From contig JADYYG010000051.1 of assembly GCA_020853755.1 (NCBI GenBank), positions 1 through 64,000 on the forward strand: a DNA stretch of 64,000 nucleotides. Direction: 5' to 3'. This stretch comes from Dehalococcoidia bacterium. GTDB taxonomy: Bacteria > Chloroflexota > Dehalococcoidia > Tepidiformales > Tepidiformaceae. Position 1 is the stretch's first letter. Every line of letters starts with the position of its first letter. The notes under the pieces were generated by a model. It saw nothing but the letters and a program-made list of their open reading frames with translations. It was not told the DNA's origin and did no database searches. This document shows positions 34,839 to 43,574 of the stretch, in pieces. The position numbers and the translations under genes are program-made.

Positions 34839-35840
34839 ATGGCTACATCGACGATTTCGGCGCCGGCGCTGCCCGAGTTCTACCTGCGCCCCGAACGGCC
34901 GTTCATGAGCCGGGCGCTGCGGGCCATCGGCTCATTCATCGTGCACAAGCCGCTCGGGGCGTTCGGCGGCTTCATCCTCATCCTCGTCATCGCCGTCGGG
35001 GTGCTCTCGCCGATGATCGCCGGCGACCCGAACACGGTGCACCTCTCCGATACGCTCGTCCGCCCGAACAGCACCTACTGGTTCGGAACCGACTACAACG
35101 GGCGCGACGTCTTCGACCGGATCGTCTTCGGCTGCCAGGTCACAGCGATGGTCGGACTCGGCACGGTCATCCTCGTCACCGTGCTGTCGCTCCTCGTGGG
35201 CGTGACCAGCGGCTACTTTTCCGGCAAGTTCGACTTCACGGTCCAGCGGCTGGTCGACATCTGGCTCAGCTTCCCGGCCATCTTCCTGATCCTCACGCTC
35301 GTGGCGGTGCTGAAGACCTCGAGTAACAACGGGTTCTTTGGCCTGGGCCGAGGGCCCGAAATCGGCCCGAACCCGGTCGATGGCGACTGGTTCTGGTACA
35401 CCTTCCCGCGCACCACCATCGTCATCCTCGCGCTCGGCGTGGTGCTGGCCGGCGGCGCCTCACGCGTTGTCCGAAGCGCTACCCTGCAGACGCGCGCGGC
35501 GCCTTACATCGAAGCGGCGCAGGTTCTCGGCGCGACGAACACTCGAATCATCTTCCGCCACATCATCCCGAACATCATGCCGATCCTGATCGTCCTGGCG
35601 ACGCTCCAGCTCGGCACGGCCATCCTGGCGGAGGCGACGATCAGCTTCCTCGGTATCGGTGTCACGAACTTTCCGACGTGGGGGCAGATGCTCTCCGGCA
35701 AGACGCGTGAGCTGGCAGCTGACCACATGCACATCGCGCTCTTCCCGGGCCTCGCCATCTTCCTGGCCGTCTTCGGGTTCAACATGCTCGGCGACGCGCT
35801 CCGCGATGTCCTCGACCCGAGGTTGCGCGGCTCGCGCTAG
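34839..35840 (+). CDS. ABC transporter permease, DppC/OppC type
   Basis: The 333-aa permease has an N-terminal cytoplasmic segment, a TM at about 37-57 and the DppC signature FGTDYNGRDVFDRI. The EAA-loop analogue is AAPYIEAAQVLGATNTRIIFRHIIP. It would pair with the preceding DppB-type permease to form the membrane pore of a peptide- or nickel-type importer. The ATG at 34839 has GGGAGG upstream. The operon ends here: the next gene is convergent, so DppD/DppF-type ATPases must be encoded elsewhere. Confidence 0.93.
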   Translation: MATSTISAPALPEFYLRPERPFMSRALRAIGSFIVHKPLGAFGGFILILVIAVGVLSPMIAGDPNTVHLSDTLVRPNSTYWFGTDYNGRDVFDRIVFGCQVTAMVGLGTVILVTVLSLLVGVTSGYFSGKFDFTVQRLVDIWLSFPAIFLILTLVAVLKTSSNNGFFGLGRGPEIGPNPVDGDWFWYTFPRTTIVILALGVVLAGGASRVVRSATLQTRAAPYIEAAQVLGATNTRIIFRHIIPNIMPILIVLATLQLGTAILAEATISFLGIGVTNFPTWGQMLSGKTRELAADHMHIALFPGLAIFLAVFGFNMLGDALRDVLDPRLRGSR

Positions 35841-35859
35841 CGGGGAAACAGGAGCGGGC

Positions 35860-36321
35860 TTACTCCGCGACTTCGAACAGGAACTCGACTTCGACCGGGA
35901 CGCCGAAGGGGAGTTCGGCCAGGCCCACGGCGATGCGCGCGTGGCGGCCTGCTTCGCCGAAAACGTCGAGGAGCAGTTGCGAGGCGCCGTTGACGACCTT
36001 CGGGTGGTCGGTGAAACCGTCGGCGCTGGCTACAAACCCGCCGACGCGAAGAACCTTCGTCACTCTGTCGAGCGAGCCTACTTCGGCGCGGACGATGGCG
36101 AGCGCCTGGAGCGCGCACTGGCGGGCCAGCCCGGCCGCATCATCGATGGTGACGCCCTGGCCAAGCTTGCCTTTGCGCATGGGTGTGCCGTCTTTCACTG
36201 GCACCTGGCCGGAGACGAAGACCTGGTTTCCGCTGCGCACGCAGGGTGCGTAGAGACCGGCCGCCGCCGGGGCCGCCGGGAGCTCGATGCCCAGTTCCTT
36301 TAGCTTCGCTTCGGCGCTCAC
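35860..36321 (-). CDS. ridA: RidA family (YjgF/YER057c) protein
   Basis: The 153-aa protein has the signature VFVSGQVPVKDG and the conserved Arg in RHARIAVGLAELPFG. RidA proteins hydrolyse reactive enamine/imine intermediates made by PLP enzymes. It is somewhat longer than canonical RidA (about 130), like the YjgF-related subgroup with the ELGIELP start. The GTG start overlaps the parB stop (GTGA), so it lies at the end of the parAB operon. Confidence 0.88.
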   Translation of the reverse strand: MSAEAKLKELGIELPAAPAAAGLYAPCVRSGNQVFVSGQVPVKDGTPMRKGKLGQGVTIDDAAGLARQCALQALAIVRAEVGSLDRVTKVLRVGGFVASADGFTDHPKVVNGASQLLLDVFGEAGRHARIAVGLAELPFGVPVEVEFLFEVAE

Positions 36322-37349
36322 TGGTACTCTCCCAGCAGGCTGCTCACCACGTTCTCAAACTCTTCGTCGCTGTAGCACTCGATGACAATCTTCGCGCCCT
36401 TCTTCTGGGGCTCGACCTTCACGCGGGTGCTGAGGGCGCGCCGCAGCCGGGACTCGATGTCACCGTAGGCCGAATCGCGGCGTGCCGTCTGGGCGCCGGC
36501 GCTTGTGGTCGTCGCGGGGGCTTCGGCCAGTTGGCGGCGGACGTACCCTTCCGTGTCGCGCACCGAGAGCTTGCGCTTCACCACTTCGCGCCAGGCATTG
36601 ACGCGGCCGCGGCCTTCCGGCAGCCCGAGGAGGGCGCGCGCATGGCCCTCGGTGATTTCGCCGGCCACCAGGCTGCGCCGGATCTCGGATTCGAGCTGGA
36701 GCAGGCGCAGGGCATTGGCGATGGTGGCGCGGTTCTTGCCGACGCGCCGGGCCACCTCCTCCTGCGTCATCGAGTACTCCTCGACGAGGCGGCGGTAGGC
36801 CATCGCTTCTTCGACGGCGTTGAGGTCGGCGCGCTGGATGTTCTCGATGAGCGCAAGTTCGAGCAGTTCGCGGTCGGCGGCCTGGCGGACCACGACCGGG
36901 ACCGTATCGAGACCGGCGAGGCGAGCGGCCTGGAGGCGGCGTTCGCCCGCGATCAGGAAGTAGCCGCCATCGTCATCACGGCTGACGACGAGCGGCTGGA
37001 TGATGCCGTGCTCACGAATGGACTCCGAGAGTTCGCGCAGCTTTTCTGGTTCGAAGTTGGTGCGCGGCTGCTCCGGGTTCGGCGCAATCAAGTCGATATC
37101 GAGGTGTTCCGGGCCGCGTGACCGGGCCGGCGCGACCGGCGCCGCGGGCGCGGGCTGCACGGCTGCCGGGCGGCGCTCGTAGGGCTCCGGGTCGGGTTCG
37201 CGGCGGGCTGCAGGAGGCGGCGCCGGGCGTTCCGCCGGAGGCTCCGGGTCGTGCCGTTCGGGCGCGGCTTCGGGTTCGGCGGTGGGCGCCGCCGGGCCGC
37301 CGAAGAGGGCGTCAAGCCCGCGACCAAGACCTCGCTTTGGCTGAGTCAT
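36318..37349 (-). CDS. parB: chromosome-partitioning protein ParB
   Basis: The 343-aa ParB/Spo0J carries an N-terminal Pro/Ala/Arg-rich stretch (1-70). Next come the CTP-binding boxes (IRPHG-like IREHGIIQPLVV, GERRLQAARLAG) and the helix-turn-helix MTQEEVARRVGKNRATIANALRLLQL. The C-terminal dimerisation domain ends KIVIECYSDEEFENVVSSLL. It loads at parS and slides as a CTP clamp. Three parS sites lie 5 kb away. Overlaps parA by ATGA. Confidence 0.96.
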   Translation of the reverse strand: MTQPKRGLGRGLDALFGGPAAPTAEPEAAPERHDPEPPAERPAPPPAARREPDPEPYERRPAAVQPAPAAPVAPARSRGPEHLDIDLIAPNPEQPRTNFEPEKLRELSESIREHGIIQPLVVSRDDDGGYFLIAGERRLQAARLAGLDTVPVVVRQAADRELLELALIENIQRADLNAVEEAMAYRRLVEEYSMTQEEVARRVGKNRATIANALRLLQLESEIRRSLVAGEITEGHARALLGLPEGRGRVNAWREVVKRKLSVRDTEGYVRRQLAEAPATTTSAGAQTARRDSAYGDIESRLRRALSTRVKVEPQKKGAKIVIECYSDEEFENVVSSLLGEYQ

Positions 37350-38116
37350 GCTGCTACTCCTGCGCGTTCAAGAAGTTCGCTGGCGACGGCCTCGTAGGCG
37401 GTGGCCGCCCGGCCACCCTGGTCGTACAGGAAGATGGACTTCCCGTGGCTCGGCGCTTCACTGAGGCGCACAGAACGCGGGATGATCGTGCCGAAGGTCT
37501 GGGGGAAGTGGCCCCGCACCTCTTCGACCACCTGCTGCGCCAACCGCGTGCGCGCATCGAACATCGTGAGGACCACACCAAGCACGTGGAGCCGCGGGTT
37601 GAGGTTCCGCTTTACCAGGTCAAGCGTCTCCATCAACCGGCTAAGGCCCTCGAGCGCCATGTACTCGCATTGCACCGGGATGATGACCGCGTCGCTGGCC
37701 GTCAATGCATTTATGGTAAGTAAGCCGAGTGATGGCGGGCAGTCGATGAGGATCCAATCGAAGTCGTCGCGAACCTGGGCAAGGGCGTTGGTCAGGCGGC
37801 GTTCACGGGCCATGACCGGTACGAGTTCGACTTCGGCGCCGGAAAGTTCGGCGCTCGACGGCACAACGCTCACGTGTTCTGACTCGACCGGGATAATGCA
37901 GTCGGTAATCGGGGTCTCATCGAGGATGGCGTCATAGGTGCCCGCCGAATCCGAGCCGTCGACGCCGAGGGCGCTCGTCGCGTTGGCCTGGGGATCGAGG
38001 TCAACCAGGAGCACCCGTTGGCCCGAACGGCCGAGGGCGACGGCGAGGGAAACCGCGGTGGTGGTCTTGCCGACGCCGCCTTTCTGGTTTACGAGCGAAA
38101 CGATCGTAGCTCCCAT
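37346..38116 (-). CDS. parA: chromosome-partitioning ATPase ParA
   Basis: The 256-aa Soj/ParA ATPase has the deviant Walker A KGGVGKTTTAVSLAVALG, Walker A' LLVDLDPQAN and Walker B region FDWILIDCPPSLG. It drives origin segregation together with ParB. Its ATG directly abuts the stop of the PfkB-like gene (TAA at 38117) and its end overlaps parB, so the three genes are one translational unit. Confidence 0.96.
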   Translation of the reverse strand: MGATIVSLVNQKGGVGKTTTAVSLAVALGRSGQRVLLVDLDPQANATSALGVDGSDSAGTYDAILDETPITDCIIPVESEHVSVVPSSAELSGAEVELVPVMARERRLTNALAQVRDDFDWILIDCPPSLGLLTINALTASDAVIIPVQCEYMALEGLSRLMETLDLVKRNLNPRLHVLGVVLTMFDARTRLAQQVVEEVRGHFPQTFGTIIPRSVRLSEAPSHGKSIFLYDQGGRAATAYEAVASELLERAGVAA

Positions 38117-38956
38117 TTACGGCGCCTCCCGCGTCATTCGAGCTTCGATCTCTTCCCGGGTGGGGATCCCGGCGAGACCGTGTCCCTCGACAGCGAGCGA
38201 GCCCGCGGCGAGGGCGAATTGCATTGCGGATTCCAGCTCTTCGGTTTCGGCGAGCCGGAACATGAAGGCGCTGGCGAAGCAATCTCCCGCGCCTGTTGGT
38301 TCAACCAATCTGGCCGGGATCGCATCGAAGTGGCGTTCGGAGCCATCACTGTCGAACAGTGTAGCTCCATTGTAGCCACGTGTCAGGACGGCCACCGCCC
38401 GGAGGCTCGCGATGTACCGGCCGAGCGCTTCGCCGTCCTGGACATCCTCCTCGCTGAAGAAGGCGATCCAGCCGGGCCGAACGAAGCGTTCGGCGACTTT
38501 CGCCGGATGGGAGTGGGGGATGATCCGGTCCCGCCCGGTGATGGTGCGCAACGGGCCCTGTAGAGCGACGCCGACGAGGGCCTCGCGGAATGGCCGCGGC
38601 GCGCGCCGGAATTCGTGGTAGGCGGGTGCGAGGAAGACGATGTCGAGGTGCTCTTCCGGTTCGAGGAACGGCACGATTTCGAGTGGCTCGCCCTCCGCGA
38701 TGAGGTACTGGCGGCGGTTGCCCTCCCGGTCATAGTTGTTCGCGTAGCGCGGAAGTTCGCTATCGGCATATCCACGAACGTCGGGAATACCATCGAGCCA
38801 GGCCTGGTCGAAGTCATCGGACATGCCGGTCACGAGCGTGACGTTACCGCCGAGCCGCGTGAACGCGTGCGCCGCGTAGAGCGACGGCCCGCCCGGCGCC
38901 CAGTCATCCGAACTGACCCGGTCCAGGCAGACGTTTCCGGCGACGAGGATGTCCGT
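38117..38956 (-). CDS. PfkB-family kinase with a non-canonical (ACG) start
   Basis: The C-terminal part has the ribokinase-family signature PTGAGDCFASAF with the catalytic Asp. Family similarity continues upstream of the first GTG (38833) and ATG (38824): the frame reads DILVAGNVCLDRV..APGGPSLYAAHAFTRLGGNVTLVTG, the standard N-terminal strands. No ATG, GTG or TTG exists between the upstream in-frame stop and this segment. An ACG at 38954-38956 lies 6 nt after a strong GGAGG and would give 279 aa. Substrate is unknown. Operon with khpB upstream and parA downstream. Confidence 0.7.
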   Translation of the reverse strand, partial: TDILVAGNVCLDRVSSDDWAPGGPSLYAAHAFTRLGGNVTLVTGMSDDFDQAWLDGIPDVRGYADSELPRYANNYDREGNRRQYLIAEGEPLEIVPFLEPEEHLDIVFLAPAYHEFRRAPRPFREALVGVALQGPLRTITGRDRIIPHSHPAKVAERFVRPGWIAFFSEEDVQDGEALGRYIASLRAVAVLTRGYNGATLFDSDGSERHFDAIPARLVEPTGAGDCFASAFMFRLAETEELESAMQFALAAGSLAVEGHGLAGIPTREEIEARMTREAP

Positions 38957-38967
38957 TGCGAACCTCC

Positions 38968-40026
38968 CTAGTTCCGCGCGCTGATGACGACCTTCCGGTT
39001 TTCACCCTCGCCGACACTGTTCGTCGAGAGCTCGGGGTCATCGGCCAGGAGCATATGCACCAGCCGCCGTTCGGCAGCGGACATCGGCTCGAGGGTGATG
39101 GGGTTGCCGCTTTCGCGCACCCGGTCCGCCATCCGGCGAGCGAGGCTGGTGATGCGCTCTTCGTTCCGGTGCTTGTAGTGCTCAACGTCGATGGTGACGC
39201 CGCCCTTGCCCGGGTACTTCCGCCCCAGGATCAGGTTCACCAGGTACTGGAAGGCCACGAGCGTGTCTCCACGGCGGCCGATGAGCAGCCCGAGGTCTTC
39301 GCCCTTGATATCGAGGACTGCGAGCACCGACCCGAGGCCGTCACCGGCGGTCAGCGGCTCGCGAATCGAGATTTCGGCTTCGATGTCCAGGATGCGCAGC
39401 AGGTCATCGACGGTCTGGGCGGCGTAGTCTACTTCCGCGGCGTTGATGTCCGGCGCGACTTCGGGCTCTTCGTCCCGGTGCGAGCGTTCGCGAGGGGGCC
39501 TGCTGGGCCGCGCCGGGCGGTCTCCGCGCTCTCCACGGTCACTGCGGCCCTGGGAATCCCCGCGAGGGCTGCGATCGCGCCGTGGAGCGCCGGACCGGCC
39601 TCCTTCGCCGCCAGAACGCGCCGGCTTCGGAGCTTCGCCCGACCCGCCACGGACAAAGTCAGCGTCAGTGAGCTTCTGGGGAGCGTTTTCGAACCCGGCG
39701 CGGGAACTCCCGCCGCTGCCAGTGCGGCCTCCGCCGCCTCCGCCGCCACGCTGCCTGCCGCCGCCATCGCGGCGCTGGCCGCTGCCCTGTTGGCCCTGGC
39801 GCGGGATGCGCGTGTCTGGCGGGGCGGATGATTCGGCCACGCGATCCTGGGGAGCGAGCCGGACGACGCGCACGACAGCATCCTGGGCGCCGCGGCCGAA
39901 GAGGCCTCCACGTTTGCCTTCGTCCAGGACGGTCAGCTCGACTTCTTCGAGCCTTGCTCCGAGTTTGGCGAGCGCCTTATTCCGGGCGTCTTCGACGGTT
40001 TTGCCGCTTGCTTCGGCCTGATCCAT
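38968..40026 (-). CDS. khpB: RNA-binding protein KhpB/Jag
   Basis: The 352-aa protein has an N-terminal Jag-N domain (GKTVEDARNKALAKLGARLEEVELTV..GGLFGRG). A disordered Arg/Gly-rich linker (about 70-200), a KH domain (GLLIGRRGDTLVAFQYLVNLIL) and a C-terminal R3H domain follow. The partner of KhpA binds small RNAs and affects cell elongation. The linker is unusually long and basic. Its start lies 50 nt inside the 3' end of yidC, so translation is coupled. Confidence 0.93.
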   Translation of the reverse strand: MDQAEASGKTVEDARNKALAKLGARLEEVELTVLDEGKRGGLFGRGAQDAVVRVVRLAPQDRVAESSAPPDTRIPRQGQQGSGQRRDGGGRQRGGGGGGGRTGSGGSSRAGFENAPQKLTDADFVRGGSGEAPKPARSGGEGGRSGAPRRDRSPRGDSQGRSDRGERGDRPARPSRPPRERSHRDEEPEVAPDINAAEVDYAAQTVDDLLRILDIEAEISIREPLTAGDGLGSVLAVLDIKGEDLGLLIGRRGDTLVAFQYLVNLILGRKYPGKGGVTIDVEHYKHRNEERITSLARRMADRVRESGNPITLEPMSAAERRLVHMLLADDPELSTNSVGEGENRKVVISARN

Positions 40027-40855
40027 TGGCGGTCCTCAATTCACGAGCAGAGGTAGGCGCAGCCGCTTCGGGCGCTGGAGCGGCTGCGGAGAGTGCGAGT
40101 GGCGCAGTTCGCGCCTTGACGACTGGTTCGATCCCGAACGCTGGGAGCCCATAGGTAAGGATATTGAACGCGATCTGGGCCACTGAGTTCACTACCCAGT
40201 AGAGGCTCACGCCGAGCGGGAAGCTGAGCGCGAAGAACGCGAACATCAGCGGCAGCATCACGTTCATCATCTGTTGCTGCGCGCGCGCCTTGTCGTCGGT
40301 CGCCGTCGTAATCGTGGTCTTGGATTGCGCCCACGTGGTGAGACCCACGAGGACCACGAACACATAGCCGGCGATCGACGCATCGCCGTTCGAACGGAGG
40401 TCGATCCCGAGGAACCGTTCGGACAGCGGCAGGGCGTGTTGGAGGTAGCTCCAGCTGTAGATGTGGCCGGAAAGCTTTTCGAGCGCTTCCGGCGAGTTCG
40501 GCAGGGCGATGCGGATGGCGCTGTAGAGCGCGATGAACACCGGGATCTGGAGGAAGAACGGCCCAATGCAGCTCAACGGGTTCGCCCCCGCTTCCCGGTA
40601 GAGCTTCATCACTTCTTCCTGGCGGCGCTTCGGGTCGCTGTACTTCTTGTTCACCTCGGAAATGCGCGGCTGGAGGGCCTGCATCGTCCGTGTCGCGTGG
40701 ATCTGGCGCAGCGTCAGCGGGAACGTGACGGCGCGGATGAGCAGGGTGAACGCGATGATGGCGGCGCCGAAGCTGCCGAACAGCCCGTGCGAAAGGAGCA
40801 CGAGCAGGTTCACGAGGGGATTGAGGAGCACCAGGGTGAAGATCTCGCCGATCAC
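39977..40855 (-). CDS. yidC: membrane protein insertase YidC (short form)
   Basis: The 292-aa Oxa1-type insertase lacks the large periplasmic domain of Gram-negative YidC. It contains TLLIRAVTFPLTLRQIHATR with the conserved groove Arg, a PLSCIGPFFLQIPVFIALYSAI segment and a highly basic C-terminal tail (SGRSKRQNRRRRPE) for ribosome contact. It inserts small membrane proteins with or without Sec. The GTG start overlaps the preceding stop as GTGA, and its end overlaps khpB by 50 nt. Confidence 0.95.
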   Translation of the reverse strand: MIGEIFTLVLLNPLVNLLVLLSHGLFGSFGAAIIAFTLLIRAVTFPLTLRQIHATRTMQALQPRISEVNKKYSDPKRRQEEVMKLYREAGANPLSCIGPFFLQIPVFIALYSAIRIALPNSPEALEKLSGHIYSWSYLQHALPLSERFLGIDLRSNGDASIAGYVFVVLVGLTTWAQSKTTITTATDDKARAQQQMMNVMLPLMFAFFALSFPLGVSLYWVVNSVAQIAFNILTYGLPAFGIEPVVKARTAPLALSAAAPAPEAAAPTSARELRTANGSGRSKRQNRRRRPE

Positions 40856-41991
40856 TTCTTCACCCCGTTAATGGTGATTTCGATGACGCGCCGTTGCTTC
40901 GGGTCGGCCCGGAACAACTTGCCGTCGGTGGTCACCAGGTACGCCTCGCCGTCCCTGGCCACCACATCAGCCCGCACCGTATCCCCGTCGGTCAGCGGAA
41001 CAGCGTTCAGCACCGAGCCATCGGCCGCACTGATGAAGGTTACGGTTGGCGAACGGTCGGCCACGACCACCACATCATCCACGATCGCGGCGCCCGCTTT
41101 CACGCGTTCGCCCTTCACGGAAGCTGGCTGAGACCAGGTTGGGGTTACTCCCGTGGCTGTTATGTCGAGTCCGTAGACCTTCCCCCCGAAGTCGCCGAAG
41201 AACACCTTGTTCCCGGACACGGCCGGGGTCGTCCAAACCCAGTCCCCGGCTTCAAAGTCGCCTGCCACGCTGCCATCCGCTGTGCGAATGACGTAGAGGT
41301 GACGGTTGATGCTGGGAACGAAGAGGTACTCTTCGCTGATGCGGGCCAGGTCGGCAATGGCGCCCGAAGCAGAGAACTTCCACTTCTCGCTGCCGTCCGC
41401 CAGGGAGATGGCGTGGAGGTCGCCCTTCATCGTCGCGACGAAAAGCGTGTCGCCAACCACGACGGGGGTCGCCCAAACGCCGCCGTCGAAGGTCTTCGGC
41501 TTCTCCCAGCCGGCTGCCGGCGTCCCGTCGCTCTTCTTCCAGCCGTAGACGTGGCCTTCGGTGGTCCCGAAGTACACGTTGTCACCGGACAGGGCGACTC
41601 CACCGGGGATATCACCCTCAATCTTGCTTGCATTGTCTCCGGAAGCTGGCCAGACGGGGCGTCCGTCATCCTTTCGCAGGGCGAAAACGCCGCCGTGGAA
41701 CGACGCGAGGTACAAGCGGTCCCCATCGAAGACGGGAGCGCCGTAAATGGCCTTCAATTCGAGCTTCTTATCGTCGCTCCGGTTCTTATCGGGGAACGTC
41801 CAGGAGGCCGTTGCGGAATCACCGTCGAGTTTAAGGGCGCTGAGGTGGCCCTTGGACGTGACGACGTAAGCAGAATCGCCATCGAAGGCGACGGGCGCCC
41901 AGCCGACGGGGTTAAACACCTTCACGCAGGAAGAAAGGAGAGGGAGGAGCAGGAGCGCCATCGCGAGGATCGCGGCGCGGCGGAAGTTCAC
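40852..41991 (-). CDS. PQQ-like beta-propeller lipoprotein
   Basis: The 379-aa protein has a signal peptide with lipobox LLSSC (Cys22) and seven or eight beta-propeller repeats with the motif GxVYxLxxxDGxxxW (for example GHVYGWKKSDGTPAAGW). It is like BamB or PQQ-dependent repeats without catalytic residues. It is encoded immediately before yidC, with overlapping stop/start, which suggests a role at the membrane-protein insertion site. I know no precedent in this exact gene order. Confidence 0.85.
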   Translation of the reverse strand: MNFRRAAILAMALLLLPLLSSCVKVFNPVGWAPVAFDGDSAYVVTSKGHLSALKLDGDSATASWTFPDKNRSDDKKLELKAIYGAPVFDGDRLYLASFHGGVFALRKDDGRPVWPASGDNASKIEGDIPGGVALSGDNVYFGTTEGHVYGWKKSDGTPAAGWEKPKTFDGGVWATPVVVGDTLFVATMKGDLHAISLADGSEKWKFSASGAIADLARISEEYLFVPSINRHLYVIRTADGSVAGDFEAGDWVWTTPAVSGNKVFFGDFGGKVYGLDITATGVTPTWSQPASVKGERVKAGAAIVDDVVVVADRSPTVTFISAADGSVLNAVPLTDGDTVRADVVARDGEAYLVTTDGKLFRADPKQRRVIEITINGVKK

Positions 41992-42048
41992 TGGAGCATG
42001 GTAGAGGCGGGATGTCTTATGTGGCAGGGGTTATGGGAACCAGCTTCG

Positions 42049-42064
42049 AGTTTCACGTGAAACA
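42049..42064. promoter_or_regulatory. parS site 1
   Basis: AGTTTCACGTGAAACA, one mismatch to the 16-bp parS consensus TGTTTCACGTGAAACA, is a ParB binding site. It lies 5 kb from parAB in the origin-type gene cluster. Confidence 0.93.
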
Positions 42065-42078
42065 GCACATATGTTCTG

Positions 42079-42094
42079 TGTTTCACGTGAAACA
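42079..42094. promoter_or_regulatory. parS site 2 (perfect)
   Basis: TGTTTCACGTGAAACA is a perfect match to the consensus palindrome, with 14 bp between it and site 1. Confidence 0.96.
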
Positions 42095-42186
42095 TGCCCC
42101 AGCCAAAGGGGAAACGAGTCCGACTCATCCGGGGAGGAAGCCGTCACCGACAACGCCGCAGGCCCCGTCAAACATCCAGCCTCTGA

Positions 42187-42202
42187 CGTTTCACGTGAAA
42201 CA
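42187..42202. promoter_or_regulatory. parS site 3
   Basis: CGTTTCACGTGAAACA has one mismatch to consensus and lies 92 bp beyond site 2. The three sites form the ParB-loading cluster. Confidence 0.93.
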
Positions 42203-42791
42203 CCTCAGCACCGCCTGACTTGCTTCCTCAAGGACGATGAACAGGTGGGATGAAGTTGAGTTATCCGCGCAACATCGCAATGCGTGCCCGGAGGATCGGC
42301 GCTTTCAGAACACCTCGCTGGCTCCACGTGCAACAACCGCCCACATCGCAACCGCCATCAACCACAGCAGTCAGGCCCAGGTGCCTCCCACAACGCAAAT
42401 AGCCGCAGACGGCGAACTCTGCGATGGAGACCCCACTCAAGGGTCAGCTCAACCAGAATGCGCTCCAGCATTAAAGACTTCAGCATGTCACCAAGGTCAC
42501 CGAACATGCAGTAGGCACACTGTGACACGCTCAAGGCACGGCGCCGCGTACGAGAGCCGGTGCTGCTGTTGTCAACGGTGCTACTGCACTGTGCTTGTCC
42601 AATCTCTGGAATGTGCCCGCTCATGCCCTCCAGTCGCACCCCATGGGCTTCCCGATGACGGCACTCAGTGTGGGCCTCGACGAGGATGCAACGCGTGCAC
42701 GCGACCGCACTCACTCAACTCAACGTCCCGACTGCGGACAGACATGGCCATGAGGGTGTCTCAGCAGCGCTTCCGCTCGGCAGCAACCGTC
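42203..42791. other. gene-poor segment beside parS; no supported gene
   Basis: This 589-bp gap between yidD and parS has no gene I can support. A Cys-rich minus-strand frame (42358-42714) has no ribosome site or known family. DnaA boxes close to TTATCCACA were not found; only a TTATCCGCG near 42261 is similar. It could contain part of the replication origin or an unrecognised RNA, but the sequence alone does not show it. Confidence 0.4.
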
Positions 42792-43043
42792 TCAGCGACG
42801 GCCCGAACGCATCCTGCTGCCCAAGAACGACTCCGGGACCCGATCCACACCCATCCGCCCCCAGGGGTTGCACCGGCAAAGCCGCCACGCGGTCAGCACA
42901 GTGCCTCGCCAGGCCCCGTGCCCACGCAACGCCTCGATGGAGTAGTTCGAGCACGTCGGCTGGAACCTGCACACCGGCGGCATCACCGACCCCAACGTGA
43001 TCTGATACCCGCGAACCAAACCTGCCAACACGCGTGCAATCAT
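42792..43043 (-). CDS. yidD: membrane protein insertion efficiency factor YidD
   Basis: The 83-aa protein has the family core GLVRGYQITLGSVMPPVCRF followed by PTCSNYSIEALRGHG and LCRCNPWG. It assists YidC-dependent insertion at the membrane. The ATG overlaps the rnpA stop (ATGA). Confidence 0.95.
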   Translation of the reverse strand: MIARVLAGLVRGYQITLGSVMPPVCRFQPTCSNYSIEALRGHGAWRGTVLTAWRLCRCNPWGRMGVDRVPESFLGSRMRSGRR

Positions 43044-43381
43044 GGCGTTGGATCTCCAAGGCGCGACGCCGCACGACCCAGCTCCCGCTCTATGGCGACG
43101 AACTCGGCGTCCAACAACCGACCTCGAGCCGTTACCACAATATCCCAGCCGACCGGCGCTTCAACTCGACGTGCTGCATCACGCAGCCTTCGCCGCGTGC
43201 GGTTTCGAACGACGGCCCTCGGCGCCAGCTTTCTCCCCACCGCAAACCCCCATCGCGCCTGCTCCAGCCCGTTGGGGACAGCACGCACGACAAAGAGGGG
43301 ACCGTTAACAACGGTCCCCTCAGCATAAACACGATCGAACTCACGGCCCTTTCGCAACCGGCCGAGAGCGTTGTTGGCCAC
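43040..43381 (-). CDS. rnpA: ribonuclease P protein component
   Basis: The 113-aa basic protein starts VANNALGRLRKGREFDRVYAEG and carries the RnpA signature AVVRNRTRRRLRDAAR. It is the protein cofactor of RNase P for tRNA 5' maturation. The GTG at 43381 is chosen because it begins the conserved domain. A longer extension reads through rpmH in another frame. It lies 11 bp after rpmH in the classical rpmH-rnpA-yidD order. Confidence 0.93.
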   Translation of the reverse strand: MANNALGRLRKGREFDRVYAEGTVVNGPLFVVRAVPNGLEQARWGFAVGRKLAPRAVVRNRTRRRLRDAARRVEAPVGWDIVVTARGRLLDAEFVAIERELGRAASRLGDPTP

Positions 43382-43392
43382 CTCCGGGCCGC

Positions 43393-43536
43393 CTACACCA
43401 CCGTGAGGCGCTTCCGGCCCTTCGCCCGCCGTGCCTTCAGCACCAGGCGGCCGCCGCGGGAAGACATGCGACTCAAAAAGCCGTGCACGCGCCTCCTCGG
43501 GATCGTGTGCGGCTGGTACGTTCGCTTCGTCGCCAT
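43393..43536 (-). CDS. rpmH: 50S ribosomal protein L34
   Basis: The 47-aa protein [20 protein letters not shown].. ends in [15 protein letters not shown], which is L34. The ATG at 43536 has GGAGG 7 nt upstream. First gene of the rpmH-rnpA-yidD unit. Confidence 0.97.
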   Translation of the reverse strand: MATKRTYQPHTIPRRRVHGFLSRMSSRGGRLVLKARRAKGRKRLTVV

Positions 43537-43574
43537 CTAGATTCCTCCGTCGCGCAACGAATGCGCGAATTACC

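Noticed and set aside
42358..42714. Cys-rich 118-codon minus-strand open frame between yidD and parS
   Set aside because: No ribosome site, no family resemblance and atypical composition. Kept as an unexplained gap instead.
42203..42791. oriC with DnaA boxes
   Set aside because: Only one weak TTATCCGCG-like match and no AT-rich unwinding region were seen, so the origin is not called.
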